A program made the translations under genes and the position numbers. A DNA stretch of 64,000 nucleotides. Source: Luzula sylvatica. Its lineage: Eukaryota; Streptophyta; Magnoliopsida; Poales; Juncaceae. Below are positions 10,726-22,329 of this stretch, piece by piece. Each line of letters starts with the position of its first letter. Position 1 is the stretch's first letter. The notes under the pieces are model-generated. The model had not been told where the DNA came from. It worked only from the letters and a program-made list of their open reading frames with translations, and did no database searches. Location: positions 40,600,908 to 40,664,907 of the forward strand of contig OX326959.1 of NCBI GenBank assembly GCA_946800325.1, given 5' to 3'.

Positions 10726-11876
10726 CTGCGAAGAAGGAATTTTTTTTAGTTTTACAATTATATATAATTATATTCATCAAATTATTTGATATAAATAGAG
10801 GAGAAAACAAAAAAACTTATAGAAATGCAAGATAAATAAAATGATTTTAGCTCATGTATAGTAAAAAAAAGACAATTCGAACTTTTTCCGAAACAAACCT
10901 TGGTTGGTATTGGTGGCCTTCTTGGAGGAGAACCCATGATCGAATTTTATATTTCAGACTTTACCTTTCTTATTTTTGGAATAAATAGGAAGTTGATTAA
11001 TGAGAATTGCTGAGGACGCTCACGGCCTTTATATAATTAAGCAAGTCGGTGGTGGGAATTTTTCTAGAAATTAACAGTGCATTTCGAAAGGTATATATAT
11101 ACACATTGGATTATTGTACTATTAAGTAACAAAAGAATATTGAAAGTGCAGTTTAATCCACTCTGGTCGGAAATTTGAATGAAAAATCATGTCATTTTAC
11201 AAGAGTTTCTCGTGAAATTTACAGTTTTTAAAAGGAAGTCCATCTTAAACTCGTGAAATTTGATCTCCAATTTATGGTTTTTTCATCATACGCTGAAATT
11301 TATGTGAAAATTCATGACATATTCCAAGATTTTTCTCTTGAAATTTACGATTATATATATGTTAGATGAAGATTCATTTTGAACTTCTATATCTTGTGCA
11401 ACATGATTGCATATTTTTACATTAAACCAGGAAATTTGTGGGAAAATCTTAGTATTTTACAAGATTTCCATTCATGCTAACTTTGGTACAAAAATGTATT
11501 GATTTTGGCCTTCCACGATTGAAGAACTTTATTTTCTTCTCTCTACCCTCCTCATAAATAATCTTATTTTTATTTTATTTAAATAAAGTTTGTTTTTACT
11601 AATTATATTATATCATAATTTAATATTATAAAAATTCTTATTTTGTTCAACTGAATAGAATAAAGTATAATTTAATTTATTCGAATCGGTTTAAAATTAT
11701 TTTGGTTGTTTGGAATATAATTTAGTTTAGTTTAAATTCATTTGATTGTGTTCGAACCAATCCGGTCAAATGGACAGTTTAAGACTGTTGTTTGGAATAT
11801 ATTTTACATTTATTTATTAATTTATCACATTTCATAAACCATGCAAATAAAATCTTTCATATATCAAACGTAATTT

Positions 11877-12660
11877 TGACGTACATAGAAGTAAGCACAA
11901 GAATATATTCAATACTTTTTATTTAAAACGTAATTTTGCATGTAATTTATACTCATTCCCGGGCATTTTCACTTGCTTTTATACTATATATTATTTAATA
12001 TTTACATCATAAATACTTTACCTTTTTTTACACCATATCTAGAACAAGAAGCATTCACGACCTTCTTTACAAAATAAAATATCCAAAATACCATTACTAT
12101 TTTCTACAACAAAAATAACAAAACAAATCATGTTCATCAACGGGTTATTGAAAGAAAACGGTGAATATGAGCTCGCTACGTCGAATTACTAATCACAATG
12201 ATCTCCAATGTTGGCGTCGTAGTCATAATTGTTTGAAACGTAATGTTCATTGGTCGAGCTTTCAGAGTAGGAATTCGTATTTGGAGGCCTTGTTTCTCTT
12301 CTATGTGGACAACCCGCAATCTGGCACGTTTTCCTTCCCGGACATGCAGGGTGCCTCTTTGAATTAGTATTTGGAGGTCTTGTTGCCGGAGAGGACATGT
12401 TCCGATTATTTCGATTCACTTCTTTTAATAACAAGGTAGGAATATATACTACTTTCGTGGTCCGGAGTACTTCTTTTAATAACGTTCTTTTAATAACAAC
12501 GACAACAACAACAACAACAATAATAATAATAGGGCTTTTTTTTTGAGAAATTAAAACTAGGGTTTTGTACAAAAATCAAAGTTTCGCAAAAATACACCCC
12601 ACAATATAATGTAGTATATATCCCCTTTGCAAATAACATTATACGGTTTTCCAATATATT
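11877..12660. repeat. Tandem array unit 3, truncated
   Basis: The third copy of the array begins at GACGTACATAGAAGTAAGCA. It loses homology by deletion at about 12475-12490, resumes in the AAC tract and the sequence up to about 12670, then ends. It lacks a type B gene and the SINE. At the junction with unit 2 (about 11790) roughly 130 bp are missing relative to unit 1. Confidence 0.88.
12189..12398 (-). CDS. Small HPACPG-motif protein, type A copy 3
   Basis: This 69-aa third copy has the core HPACPGRKTCQIAGCPH and both TRPPNTNS elements intact. It shares Ser45 and GDHCD with copy 2 and adds Glu for Asp at residue 51. Its coding part has no lesion, but the region upstream is deleted: most of the leader and the TATA box present in copies 1 and 2 are missing, and the AAC tract lies within about 100 bases of the ATG. 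It may therefore be silent or driven by a different promoter. Function is unknown. Confidence 0.6.
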   Translation of the reverse strand: MSSPATRPPNTNSKRHPACPGRKTCQIAGCPHRRETRPPNTNSYSESSTNEHYVSNNYDYDANIGDHCD

Positions 12661-13626
12661 GCCAAATTAATAGTTTCCATGCTTATTTCATAATATTTAA
12701 TTTAAAAAACATCTAAATATACTAACTCAAAATAATTTACAAAATTAAGATAATTAACATTAACATCACAATTAAGACACAGCGGAAGTAACTTCGATGT
12801 GGGAAGCACCACAAGTTAGAGTTGAATTACTAACCTTATATGCCATCTGTTAAGACGTATTAGGCAAGTAATAATTAAAAAATATAGTATACTATAAGTA
12901 GAAAAATGTAGAATAGGAAAGAACGATAAAAATAATTGAAAGTCAGAAAATAGAAATTATAAAATATTAGAAAAAATGGATTAAAAAATCATATTAAAAA
13001 TTCCAGAATAAAAATAATCAGAATTAAAAAAGGATGACGTTATTACAAAAACTCACATGACTTAACAAAGAGCAATTTAAAAAAAAAAAATCAAACTAAT
13101 GATAATTTTATCCTCATTTATGATTATTGTTGTTTATTGTTTTGTATGTAACTAATATATGTTATTATTTTTAATGTACAAAATAAAATCTAACAAATAC
13201 GAAAACATAAATGAATAATTTTACTCGTATATGCTCTCTTGTTAGAGGAATATTATAAGACAAAATAAAATAAAATATGCTCTTCAATTTTCAAAATATA
13301 AAAAAAAAATTTATCCGATCTTCGTCTTTGAAAAAAAAAAAATGCTATCCATGAATATCCAATTTGAAATTTGCAAATTATTATTTCTAATATGTTGTTT
13401 CAGTAAAATTTGTGCAAGTTATTTTTAATGATTATGATTTTTTATATATAATTTTTTTTTCACAATTTATGGAATGTAATAGTGTTATTAAATAAGAGCA
13501 ATAAATAATAATCATTATTAATGGGGGCAAAATTGTCATTTCTTAAACTTTGCTCTTTGTTAATTCATGTTAGCTCTTGTAATATTTCTTAAACTTTGCT
13601 CTTTGCAAAATAGTCACAATTATGGA
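12661..13626. other. AT-rich intergenic, no gene seen
   Basis: The sequence is A/T rich with A runs and no coding signal. Motifs such as AATTTGCTCTTTGTTAA and rearranged relatives at 13060-13100 and 13540-13610 suggest the two ends of a small degenerate element, but no clean boundary was found. Confidence 0.4.
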
Positions 13627-14933
13627 AGGTAAAAAAGATTTCCCGTTTCACACATCATTAATTTATTTAATATTTTTAACAACTTTGTTTACCATCATCT
13701 ATCATTAATGAAATTTAAATCTATAAATTTGAAAATGAAGTTATAGGACTAAATTAATATATCATTTAACATGTGTTATACGGATACATGAATAAAACCA
13801 TCGTAAAAAATAAACAAAAATATAATAATGAAAATAATTCGCAAAAAGTCGAAAATAAAAATGAAAAATATTTTTTTTAAAAAATAAAGAAAATAAAATA
13901 ATAAAAATTTGTTCAAATAAATATAACTTATCATGTGTTAAATTAAAAATAATAAAAATATTAAATAAAGCAAATTATTTTTTAATAATTTGATTTACCA
14001 CCTAATCAATGTGGTTCTCCACCTAATAAATACAGTTTGCCACCTAAATTAAAATTTAATTCATTTATTATATATTGTTAACACATCAATACAATGAGGG
14101 CATATTAGAGGGGACAAGTATAATTTTTGTAATTAAATATAAGGGCCCGGGGTTGAATTTAGTTGTGCCCATCTAAAGGATTTCTTCTAGAAAATTCCCT
14201 CCAACATATGGAATGTAAAGGGCATTTACTTGGGCTTTTTCACGAGTATATACTACATAATATATACTATATACGTATTTACAAGCTGGTTATAGTACAT
14301 GTTAAGCATTTTTTTTGATAAGTATCTTCTAATAGAAGTTTTCACGTAGAATCCATGCAAATACCACAATTGACATGCCAATTATTATTATTATTATTAT
14401 TTTTGAAAGAACAAAAGGAAAAAAAAGAATGGGCTTAAAATGACATGTTGACCTTGAGTAGGCAATATTAGTTGGTTCTTTACTGCTAAAACAAAAATAG
14501 TACTTTTAAGAACCGGATTTTTTTAGGGCATGTTTGATTTGAGGGATTTTGTTATACTTGGATAAGCAAATACATGTATTTCACTATCCATGTATTTGAT
14601 AATTCATGTGAGTTGTTTGATTTGTTGTATTCTAAAATCATGGATAAGCAAAATCATGGATACAAAATTATTTGTTTGATTATTGTTCAAAAAACACGAC
14701 TTTCATTTTTTATTCTAATTAATTAATTTAATTCATAAATTAAATACCTAGTAAACAAACATAAATAAAATATTATCAATAACTAAACATATACGATATC
14801 GTGAATACTTTTAATAAACGTAAATATGTTCTCATAATTTTAAACATACAAAATAGATCGATATATCATATAATAATTTTAAACATGCACAAAATACAAA
14901 ATATATTCAAAATACTACCATAAACTATACCAT

Positions 14934-16063
14934 TTAAAAAAACGCACCATCTCCAACACCACCGGTACCACTCGTACCACTTCCACTGCCCATACCACCC
15001 ATACCACCCATACCGCCACCGATACCGCCCAAACCACCCCTATTATTTGCACTATAATTAAGCACAAATTCATCCATCCATTCAATTTTTTCACTTTCAC
15101 TATATGAAATGAAACATGCGCCGTAAACTTCATTTTGTACCAAGTAGCATTGAGCAGCGCGTAATGCCGAAGATGGATATTCTACCGGTATTGTAGCAAT
15201 TGCTTGTTTGATGTCTTTTGCGAGAACAACGGTTTTATTCGTATTCATATCTTGGAAAACTTGTTTCAATTCTGAGAAATATTGCCCAAACGATTCGTCG
15301 TCGCTAAATTTTCGTTTCTTTGACCCCACGTCACGCTGATTTTGTGTGGCTGATTCTGGGCGACGAGTTGCAGATTCTGCGCGACGAGTTGCAGATTCCA
15401 TACCGGGAGTCGTGGCTTGTGCGTCTTCACTATCTATCTCATTTTCATTGGAAATAATAATAGGAGAAGATGGTGGATCTTGTGACCTAACTCGACCAGC
15501 ATCAAGAGGCCTAGACGCATGATGTAGTGCTTTTGCGGACGTTCCCGTTGCCAACTCATTTCCGCAAATTATTTCCATCTCGTTATAAAAACTGATTGGT
15601 TTGTTTATAAATTTCGCTTCACTTGGATGTGACTACAAATTATATATAAAATATTAGAAATGGTACAAGTAAAACAATTATCGCAAAAATAAGAAAAATA
15701 ATTATCGCAAATAAAAGTAATAACCTGAATGTATGTGGTGTATACGTCGGGATCCATCATTATTGTGTTGGTATCGTGGTCATAACTATTGCCGCTCAAC
15801 GATTTAAGATTTTGGATAATTTTCCAATTTCTCTTAATGGTCCTGAGATGATTTTGTACATTGATCGTAGTGAAATTTGTGTACACCTTCTCGTTGACAT
15901 GTTTAGCAGCCGCCGAAAGCGTGACACTTTTAAATCCCTTTTCTGGCTTGTTACCCTTTGTAGTTTGTTCGGAGAGAAAATTCAACAAACATTCGCTTGC
16001 CTCGTGGTTCCAATTAGAATTTCTAGTTTGCTTTGCTCCTTTTGATGCTACCTCCTCGTCCAT
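14934..16063 (-). CDS. MYB/SANT-like accessory protein of a Harbinger element
   Basis: There are two exons on the minus strand: 16063-15725 and 15632-14934, separated by a 92-base intron with GT..AG ends, in phase 0. The spliced protein is 345 aa. Residues about 15-115 form a MYB/SANT-like domain (Myb_DNA-bind_3 type) with WNHEASECLLNFL near the start and NVQNHLRTIKRNWKII. The exon join gives the typical continuation SHPSEAKFINKPISFYNEME, followed by GNELATG. A middle region has repeated ESATRR/ESATQ units, then KKRKFS (a possible nuclear signal). A helical segment follows, and the C-terminus is Gly-rich (GGIGGGMGGMGG). In Harbinger elements such proteins bind the transposon ends and bring the transposase into the nucleus; that role is inferred from the family. 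The frame has no lesion, which suggests a fairly recent insertion. Confidence 0.82.
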
Positions 16064-16106
16064 CTATTGCAAACAAAAAAGTTAAGTTCCAATTTAGTAC
16101 AAAGTG

Positions 16107-16320
16107 GGGTTAGTTACTGCAATCAAAGTGAAAATTCATGATACCTTGTTAATCTAAAATTAATTATTTTCTGATAATTGTTTATTTCTTTAATCAAAGT
16201 TGGATTAGTTACTGCAATCAAAGTGAAAATTCATGATACCTTGTTAATCTAAAATTAATTATTTTCTGATAATTGTTTATTTCTTTAATCAAAGTAGGGT
16301 TAGTTACTGCAATCATGTCT
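16107..16320 (+). repeat. 95-bp tandem repeat inside the Harbinger element
   Basis: The unit begins GGTTAGTTACTGCAATCAAAG and includes ATTCATGATACCTTG. It occurs twice in full, with a third partial start at about 16296. Confidence 0.8.
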
Positions 16321-17552
16321 ACAAACCCAGAAATTTATTTAATAATTAATCAACTATCTCAAGCTTGAAATATTGCAACCAAGCCCCTCATTTGCAAATA
16401 GCCACTGAAACTTAAAATATGGTGTACTCAATTGTTGAATATGGCACTTTTGTGTACTCAATTGTTGAATCAATCCCTCAATTTTGTTGAATCAAACCAT
16501 CAATTTGTACTCAATTGACATATTACAACCTAAACTGGTACCCAAATTAAAACCAAAAGAATAAATCAAAAGACTACTAGGCTGACGAATGAAGAAAGGG
16601 TGACTTACTTGTCTCAATCAAAAGAATGAAGAAATGGCACTGGTAATTTTGGCGATCTCTTTGCTCCTTGCTCCTTGGCAGACAAATGGAGGAAGAAAGG
16701 GCTGGTAATTTTGGCGCAAGAAGAGAGAGGTGAGGCACAAAAGAGTAATACATGGATAACGATGAAATACCATTTCTAAAGTGGGAGTACAAAATTCCAG
16801 GACAAGCAATACTATCCTCTTTAATCCCTCAAATCAAACAATAGATTTTGGCCTTATCCCGGATATCAAAATCTTATCCCTTCTAATCCCTCAAATCAAA
16901 CATGCCCTTAGAGTCCATTTACTATGCCCCCGAGATTCTCCGATTTGGACCCACACATCCTCGATCTGAGGGATTAGTGATAATTATTTTTTTAATTAAC
17001 ACAAATACACTTAATTAATAATTAATTATTATAGAATTAAGGTATATACGAATTAATAATTAATATGTATTCACTGTTAATAGAGTGTATTTATATTAAT
17101 TAAGAGGGTAATTAGTTGTTAATCCCAATATAATCAATGTGTGGGAGAAACTAGGGAGAAGAGTAAAATTTCCCTCTTTTTTTATTTAAGCTTCGGTTGA
17201 CCAATAGCAAGAGCTGGATTTAAACCGACATAAATCATTGGAAAAAAAAATAATCAAAATAATATATCCTTTTGTTGAAATAAAAAATTTGTTTTTTCGT
17301 TGAAATAAAACATTGTTTTTTTATTGAATTAGAGAATAGATATTTCTACTCTTTAATTAAAAAACTCAGTTTTTGTATATTTATAATTTATAATTTGTTA
17401 ATTGTTACAGGCTGGGAAAATAAGATCATCTATATTTCCTTGAAAATACAAAGTTGCTTAAGTAAAAGAAAAACCTCCACACATTGGCCACCTTTCCAGA
17501 AATTCAATTTCACCATGTAAAAGTCATGCAAAACTTTGGATGATTCTTCTCT

Positions 17553-17925
17553 GAATAAAAAAGAGTAGAGATCGAGCGACAAGGGGGAGCATTCTCTTGC
17601 TTCTCGCTGCCGTGGTCTCGAACTAGTGTGTCTTCAAGATATGTCAAAGGTGAGTAGGATGAGGTGGTTCATGGAGAAAGAGTGGGTTCGGGTGGGGCTA
17701 GATGGAGATCAGGTGGGGGCGAGATGGAAATCAGGTGGGGCGACGACGTGGAGCTTGGAGGGACCGGATGGGAGGAGGGATTGGGAAGAAATTTTTTGGA
17801 TCGGTTTGGGAGGAGGAGGGGGGGTGAAGGCGGCTAGAGTTAGCCTCCATCCCCAAATCTATCGCCACTTTCTTCTTTTCTTTTTGCTCTTAGAGGCGGC
17901 TAGGGTTTAACGAAAGTAAGTTTTC
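17553..17925 (+). other. GC-rich exon-like stretch, unassigned
   Basis: Just past the duplication boundary the base composition changes to G-rich, with an open frame at 17626-17910 (94 codons). The protein (MCLQDMSKVSRMRWFMEKEW, then a Gly-rich segment) matches no family I know. It may be a fragment of a captured gene or an untranslated exon. The context gives no promoter or partner exons. Confidence 0.2.
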
Positions 17926-18908
17926 ATTGAAAAAGATAGTGGCTATTGTATTCTTGATAAAATTGAATAGAAACTTTGTCTCTAAATTATCATTTATTAT
18001 CATTGTGGGCACTACATAAAATTACTCTCATAGTTTGATAAATATTCTTTTATCTTGAATTTTAAAAAGAAAACTTGGGAATTTAAATGCTTGCTTATGT
18101 CATCTTAAATTCCCGATTCTACCAGAACTGGGAATGCAAATTATGTTTTTGTTGGAGAATTGTTTTAGTAGTAACTTTAAAATCGTATATCCATTTCTAA
18201 TAAATTTATAGTTGATTTCTATATTTTCATACGTTCCGAATCCAACCAAAATTAATCATGGGTTATTTTTGGTTGTGCCTGGAAAATGAAACCAAAACTA
18301 AAATTCGGTCAGAATTTATCATAGTAAAATTCGGTAAAAAAGAAAACTAATTCAAATCTATTAATTGGTATAGAAATTGACAAACGATATGGATAAATCA
18401 ACTCGGTAATCAGTGATTTATCCTGATTTTACAACACTGATTTATAGACTTATCTTTTACATATCTGTGTAGCATGCATTTTTTTTTCTTCTTTTGTTTG
18501 TCATGAAGGAATGAATATGTTTGTGAATTAATTTACTCTTTTATTTTATTTTTTTGAAATAAATTTTATTTTTCTAGGTTTAGGTGTGTTGTGGTTTGAC
18601 ATTTGAGAGAAGGCCTGTAGCCCATTAACAGAAGGCCTGTAGTCTGAGTCTTATAACTTAATGCTTGACTTAAAAATTTGGTTGAAATTGCCCAAAATCT
18701 CATGCGTCTCAAAAGATTTGGTTTCTTGTGGAGATCAATGGGAAAATAGGATAATGTTTTCATGAAAAGCAATTTAAAAATGTACACACAAACAACGTAT
18801 ATTCTTGAAAGCCAAATAAAATATACCCAAAAAAAAGAAAAAAGAATGTCATATCTCTATGTATTTTTTCCACATGCAAGAAACAAATAATCCTACTCTC
18901 ATAGAAAA

Positions 18909-19109
18909 TCATTTAAAACTGGTATGTCTATCTCTCGGAACTCGGAGAATTAAGAAGAAAGTTCGACACACGTAATCTGTAGATAACCGTGCACCATTAG
19001 AGAATCCTACGATATTATGAATACAGCCCGACAACTTGCACCTCTTCTTTCCTGGACAAGCTGGGTGTCTTTTGAGGGTTTGCAGAGTCTCCTTCTCAGA
19101 AGAATGCAT
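18909..19109 (-). CDS. Small HPACPG-motif protein, type C
   Basis: This is a 66-aa protein of unknown function. The core RHPACPGKKRCKLSGCIHN is at residues 14-32 (C18, C24, C29, H31), with the same C-x5-C-x4-C-x-H spacing as the type A, B and D proteins. A second weaker block, GARLSTDY (39-46), aligns with TTRLSRDY in the protein at 29136 and with the broken copy at 30395, which supports a shared ancestry beyond the core. The C-terminus is basic (RVPRDRHTSFK). There is no signal peptide. The start ATG is the first in frame and follows a leader with a TATA-like CATTATAAAGG about 110 bases upstream. It stands alone, not in the tandem array. Confidence 0.68.
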   Translation of the reverse strand: MHSSEKETLQTLKRHPACPGKKRCKLSGCIHNIVGFSNGARLSTDYVCRTFFLILRVPRDRHTSFK

Positions 19110-19220
19110 CGTAAATAAATTGGCAGGGTTTGGTTAGAGTTCTTACTTGAACGAAGAAATGAACTCTGTGAAATTTTATAAGTAAGAGAAATCAAAATAT
19201 GGAATGGATTTTGGGTCCTC

Positions 19221-19229
19221 CTTTATAAT
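19221..19229 (-). promoter_or_regulatory. TATA-like box for type C gene
   Basis: The minus strand reads CATTATAAAGG about 110 bases before the ATG at 19109. Confidence 0.4.
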
Positions 19230-19260
19230 GGAGTTTGAGTTGTGTTTATTAATACGAAGT

Positions 19261-20500
19261 TTCTTGCTTTGACTGGAATATAATTTGATGGAATATAGAA
19301 ATAACATAAGTTATAGTGGAAGGTTCAATGAAAATACTAGGAAACTTCTGGAAGTATGGGAGGGGAAAATGAATGGAATATTTATGGGGTTATATATTCA
19401 GCCCCAAAACTCATTCCATGACCTTGACGAGATGTAAAGAAAGAGTTAAGTGAATCAATTAGTAATATTAATTGAGTAAATTAAAAGTTTAATTAATTAT
19501 TAATTAAATTGACACGTCAATTAACATGTATTAATATTAATATATTAAAATTATTAATGTGTCAATTAAATATATTATTTAATAATTAATTAAGTTAATT
19601 AATAATACTAATTAATTAATTTTATTTATTTATGTCATTTCATCAATCGTGTTGGGATGAGTTTGGGGAGTCGAATATATTTTCCCAATATTTATAGGGA
19701 AATGCTTTACACGTGAAGATTGGATATAATAAGAAGAACACAAGTCAAAGTGCTGTGCGGAATGGATGCAAATTCAATGGCCATTAGTACAATGTATTTT
19801 TCTCATGCTCAACGTGACCTGTTAATTTTTTCAGATTTTGTATATCATTATTATTGTAAAATTTATAAAATTTTGAACAAACATTAATGGCATGCACACG
19901 TAAAAAAAACAAATAAATCCATGACGTCACAAAGATATCACTTGAAAAAACGTTACATAGACTTGATTAGGTCAACCACGTTCAACTCACAAGTCACAAA
20001 CCATGATTCACGGAGGGGTGTTTAGGAGACGTGGCATTAAATATTAAATATAGAATTGAATCTTAAGAATTCTATAATACAAAAAAAAAATTGTTTGGCA
20101 CATAAAATTATTTATGAAGAGAATAAGAAAGTCAAGAATTTTTGTTGAAGAATGGCAATTATACGAGATCTTTGGAATTGTATTTTGTTGAAGAATTTTT
20201 TGTCGACGTCCTAAAAATATCAAAACACTATAACTCAAATTTTAAATCGAAACATCAATGAAATACAATGAAAATTACTAAATTCATACATTTATAGATG
20301 AAAATGACACATTTTAGAAGTTATATATGTTATGAACATATTTTATCAAATATTTTGATAATAAAACATGGAAACTAAGTATTAAATAATCACAAAATTT
20401 ATGTTATAATATTTATATTAAATAATTGTCGATAAAATTACTTTAACGTGTATTTTGTGTTTAATTCAGGGTAAAATACAAAATTTCACAAATTCAAGCC
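19261..20500. other. AT-rich intergenic, no gene seen
   Basis: TTAATTAATTA-type tracts lie at 19480-19640. The rest has no open frame with coding character. Confidence 0.5.
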
Positions 20501-20559
20501 ATCATTGCATTCCTCTCGACGAGACGAGCGATTTCGATATAAATTTCATGTAATTTGGT

Positions 20560-20773
20560 GGAAGGATGAGAAAATTACAACGATTTGAATATTATCCGTA
20601 ATATTTGATCCGATATGGCCGCAATATTACCGATATTTTGCCGTAATCTCGCCGCAATATCCGCAATTTTTCAAAAAATGATATTTTCGCAATACTTCAT
20701 TGGGATATAGAGATTCTAAATCTCAGCCCGCAATATCCGCAATATCGCCACAATATCGCCGCAATTTAAAATA

Positions 20774-20872
<99 letters not shown>

Positions 20873-21530
20873 CGTGTAGCGACACGCAGCGTTTCTGACA
20901 TTTGATTTAGCGGTTAGCGTTAGCGGGCGATATAGCGCCGCTTCACCATCGCAGCGGAGTTTGATCAAAATTATTATTTTTATAATACTAAATATGCATA
21001 TAAATATAATTTAGCGGCCCAATATTATAAACAAAATTATATCAACCTTACAAACTAACATAAATTATAAATTCATCTCTAAGAAAAATATATTATTATT
21101 ATTCTTACTTTTATTTTTATTTTATTATCATGTTGTTTGCAATTATAATAATGCTAATAATAGTTGTTGTTGATCTTATTCTTCCTATAATAATAATAAT
21201 AATAATAGTAATAATAATAATAATTATTATTATTATTATTATTTAATAACAATAATTATTATTGTATAATAATAATATTAATTATTATTATTGTTATTAT
21301 TATTTAATACACATAATAATAATAACAATAATTATTATTATTATCATTATTATTTATTATTACCAGTGTTTTAAATAGCGGCGCTATAGGGGGTTTTGGG
21401 AGGTAAACGCTGCATCGCTTCGGAATTTAGCTTTGTAGCGTTTTGTTCCGCTGCAACGCTATAGCGGACCGCTATAGCATGAAGCGTTCAATTATAGCGG
21501 CCGTAGCGGTGCTATAGCGTGATGATGATG
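20560..21530. mobile_element. Degenerate CAGTGTTTTAAA-ended elements and microsatellites
   Basis: At 20590-20776 the sequence is a series of CCGCAATATCCGCAATAT-like words ending ATTTAAAATACTG. At 21363 a similar end is read outward as CAGTGTTTTAAATAGCGGCG, followed by reiterated GCGGCGCTATAG words to about 21520. Such ends are seen in plant hAT-like repeats; no target duplication was recognised. An (AT)n tract of about 95 bp (20777-20871) and AAT tracts (21190-21360) lie between. Confidence 0.4.
20777..20871. repeat. (AT)n microsatellite
   Basis: Perfect TA dinucleotide repeat of about 47 units. Confidence 0.97.
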
Positions 21531-21540
21531 ATGATGATGA

Positions 21541-22035
21541 TTTTTATCAGCGACGGGGGTCTTCCATCAACGACTGCCCGTCGCTAATAAGTAGGATCTT
21601 TTGCGTTGGCTCGTCACAGAAAACTATCACCGATGGTATAGTTAGGCACGGCCCGTCGCTGATACACAATTTTTTCCGTCGGCCCGTCGAAGAACAACAA
21701 AACCGTCGGTAAAGGTCGCCGTCGGCCCGTCGGTAATCAAAAGCCCGTCGCAAATATATTACGTCGGCCCGTCGGTGTTCTCAGGCCCGTCGGTGAAGCC
21801 CGCCGTCGGCCCGTCGGTAAATCTTGGCCCGTCGCAAATGTATTTAAAAATCCGCCAGAATTCAAAATAATCTCCGATGGAATCTCCGATGGCCCGTCGG
21901 CCCGTCTCTACCCGTCGCAAATACTTCTCGCGGCCCATCGCAGATTACCAAACCGTCGTTAATATATACCGACGGCCCGTCGCAGATAACAAGACCCGTC
22001 GCTAATATGTACCGACGGCCCGTCGGTGATAGGAT
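21541..22035. repeat. CACTA subterminal repeats, left
   Basis: About twenty short words of the type GGCCCGTCG or CGACGGGC are scattered in both orientations. Such words are the usual binding sites for the CACTA DNA-binding protein; that role is known for the superfamily and not shown here. Confidence 0.8.
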
Positions 22036-22329
22036 TTAGTACCCATATATTAACCCCGGCCAGCTTGTTTCTCTCTCTCTCTCTTTCGCTCATCCATTCT
22101 CATACCCCCCCCCCCCCCCTTTGCCCTCACAGCCCGCTCCCTCTCCGTCTCACAGCCCCCCTCCCTCTCAGTCGCCCTCACAGCCCCCCCTCCCTCCCAT
22201 CCCCCCCTCTCAGTCGCCCTCACAGCCCCCCTCCTCGGCTAGTTGGTCGTTTCTGGTGGTCCGGCTTGCTCGTTTCTGTTGGATGGAAGGCTTGATCGTT
22301 TTTCTGGTAGTTGCTCGTCTCTTTGGTTG

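Larger units (their letters stand above)
8602..11800. repeat. Tandem array unit 2
   Basis: This is a near-identical second copy of 3611-8540 lacking the 1.6-kb 5398-7004 insertion. It carries type A copy 2 and type B copy 2 in the same order and orientation. Confidence 0.92.
14526..16907 (-). mobile_element. PIF/Harbinger-type DNA transposon (non-autonomous)
   Basis: The ends are inverted repeats: GGGCATGTTTGATTTGAGGG on the left and its complement on the right. They are flanked by the 3-bp duplication TTA (14523-14525 and 16908-16910). The uninterrupted site exists at about 2266 in the sister duplication, so both boundaries are exact. A 3-bp TTA/TAA duplication is the hallmark of PIF/Harbinger. 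The element carries the MYB-like accessory gene (14934-16063) but no DDE transposase, so it would need one in trans. It also holds two and a half copies of a 95-bp tandem repeat at about 16107-16320. Confidence 0.92.
13627..17552. repeat. Segmental duplication, copy 2, split by a Harbinger element
   Basis: The parts 13627-14525 and 16908-17552 match 1360-2265 and 2266-2906. The extra 2.38 kb between them is the transposon at 14526-16907. Confidence 0.9.
18560..19260. repeat. Divergent duplication shared with 29640-30700 and 41850-43400
   Basis: CTAGGTTTAGGTGTGTTGTG with GGCCTGTAG and the following block up to the type C gene resemble 29650-30620 and, without the gene, 41850-43400. The matches are interrupted, so this is an older duplication than the array at 3.6-12.6 kb. 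Confidence 0.55.
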
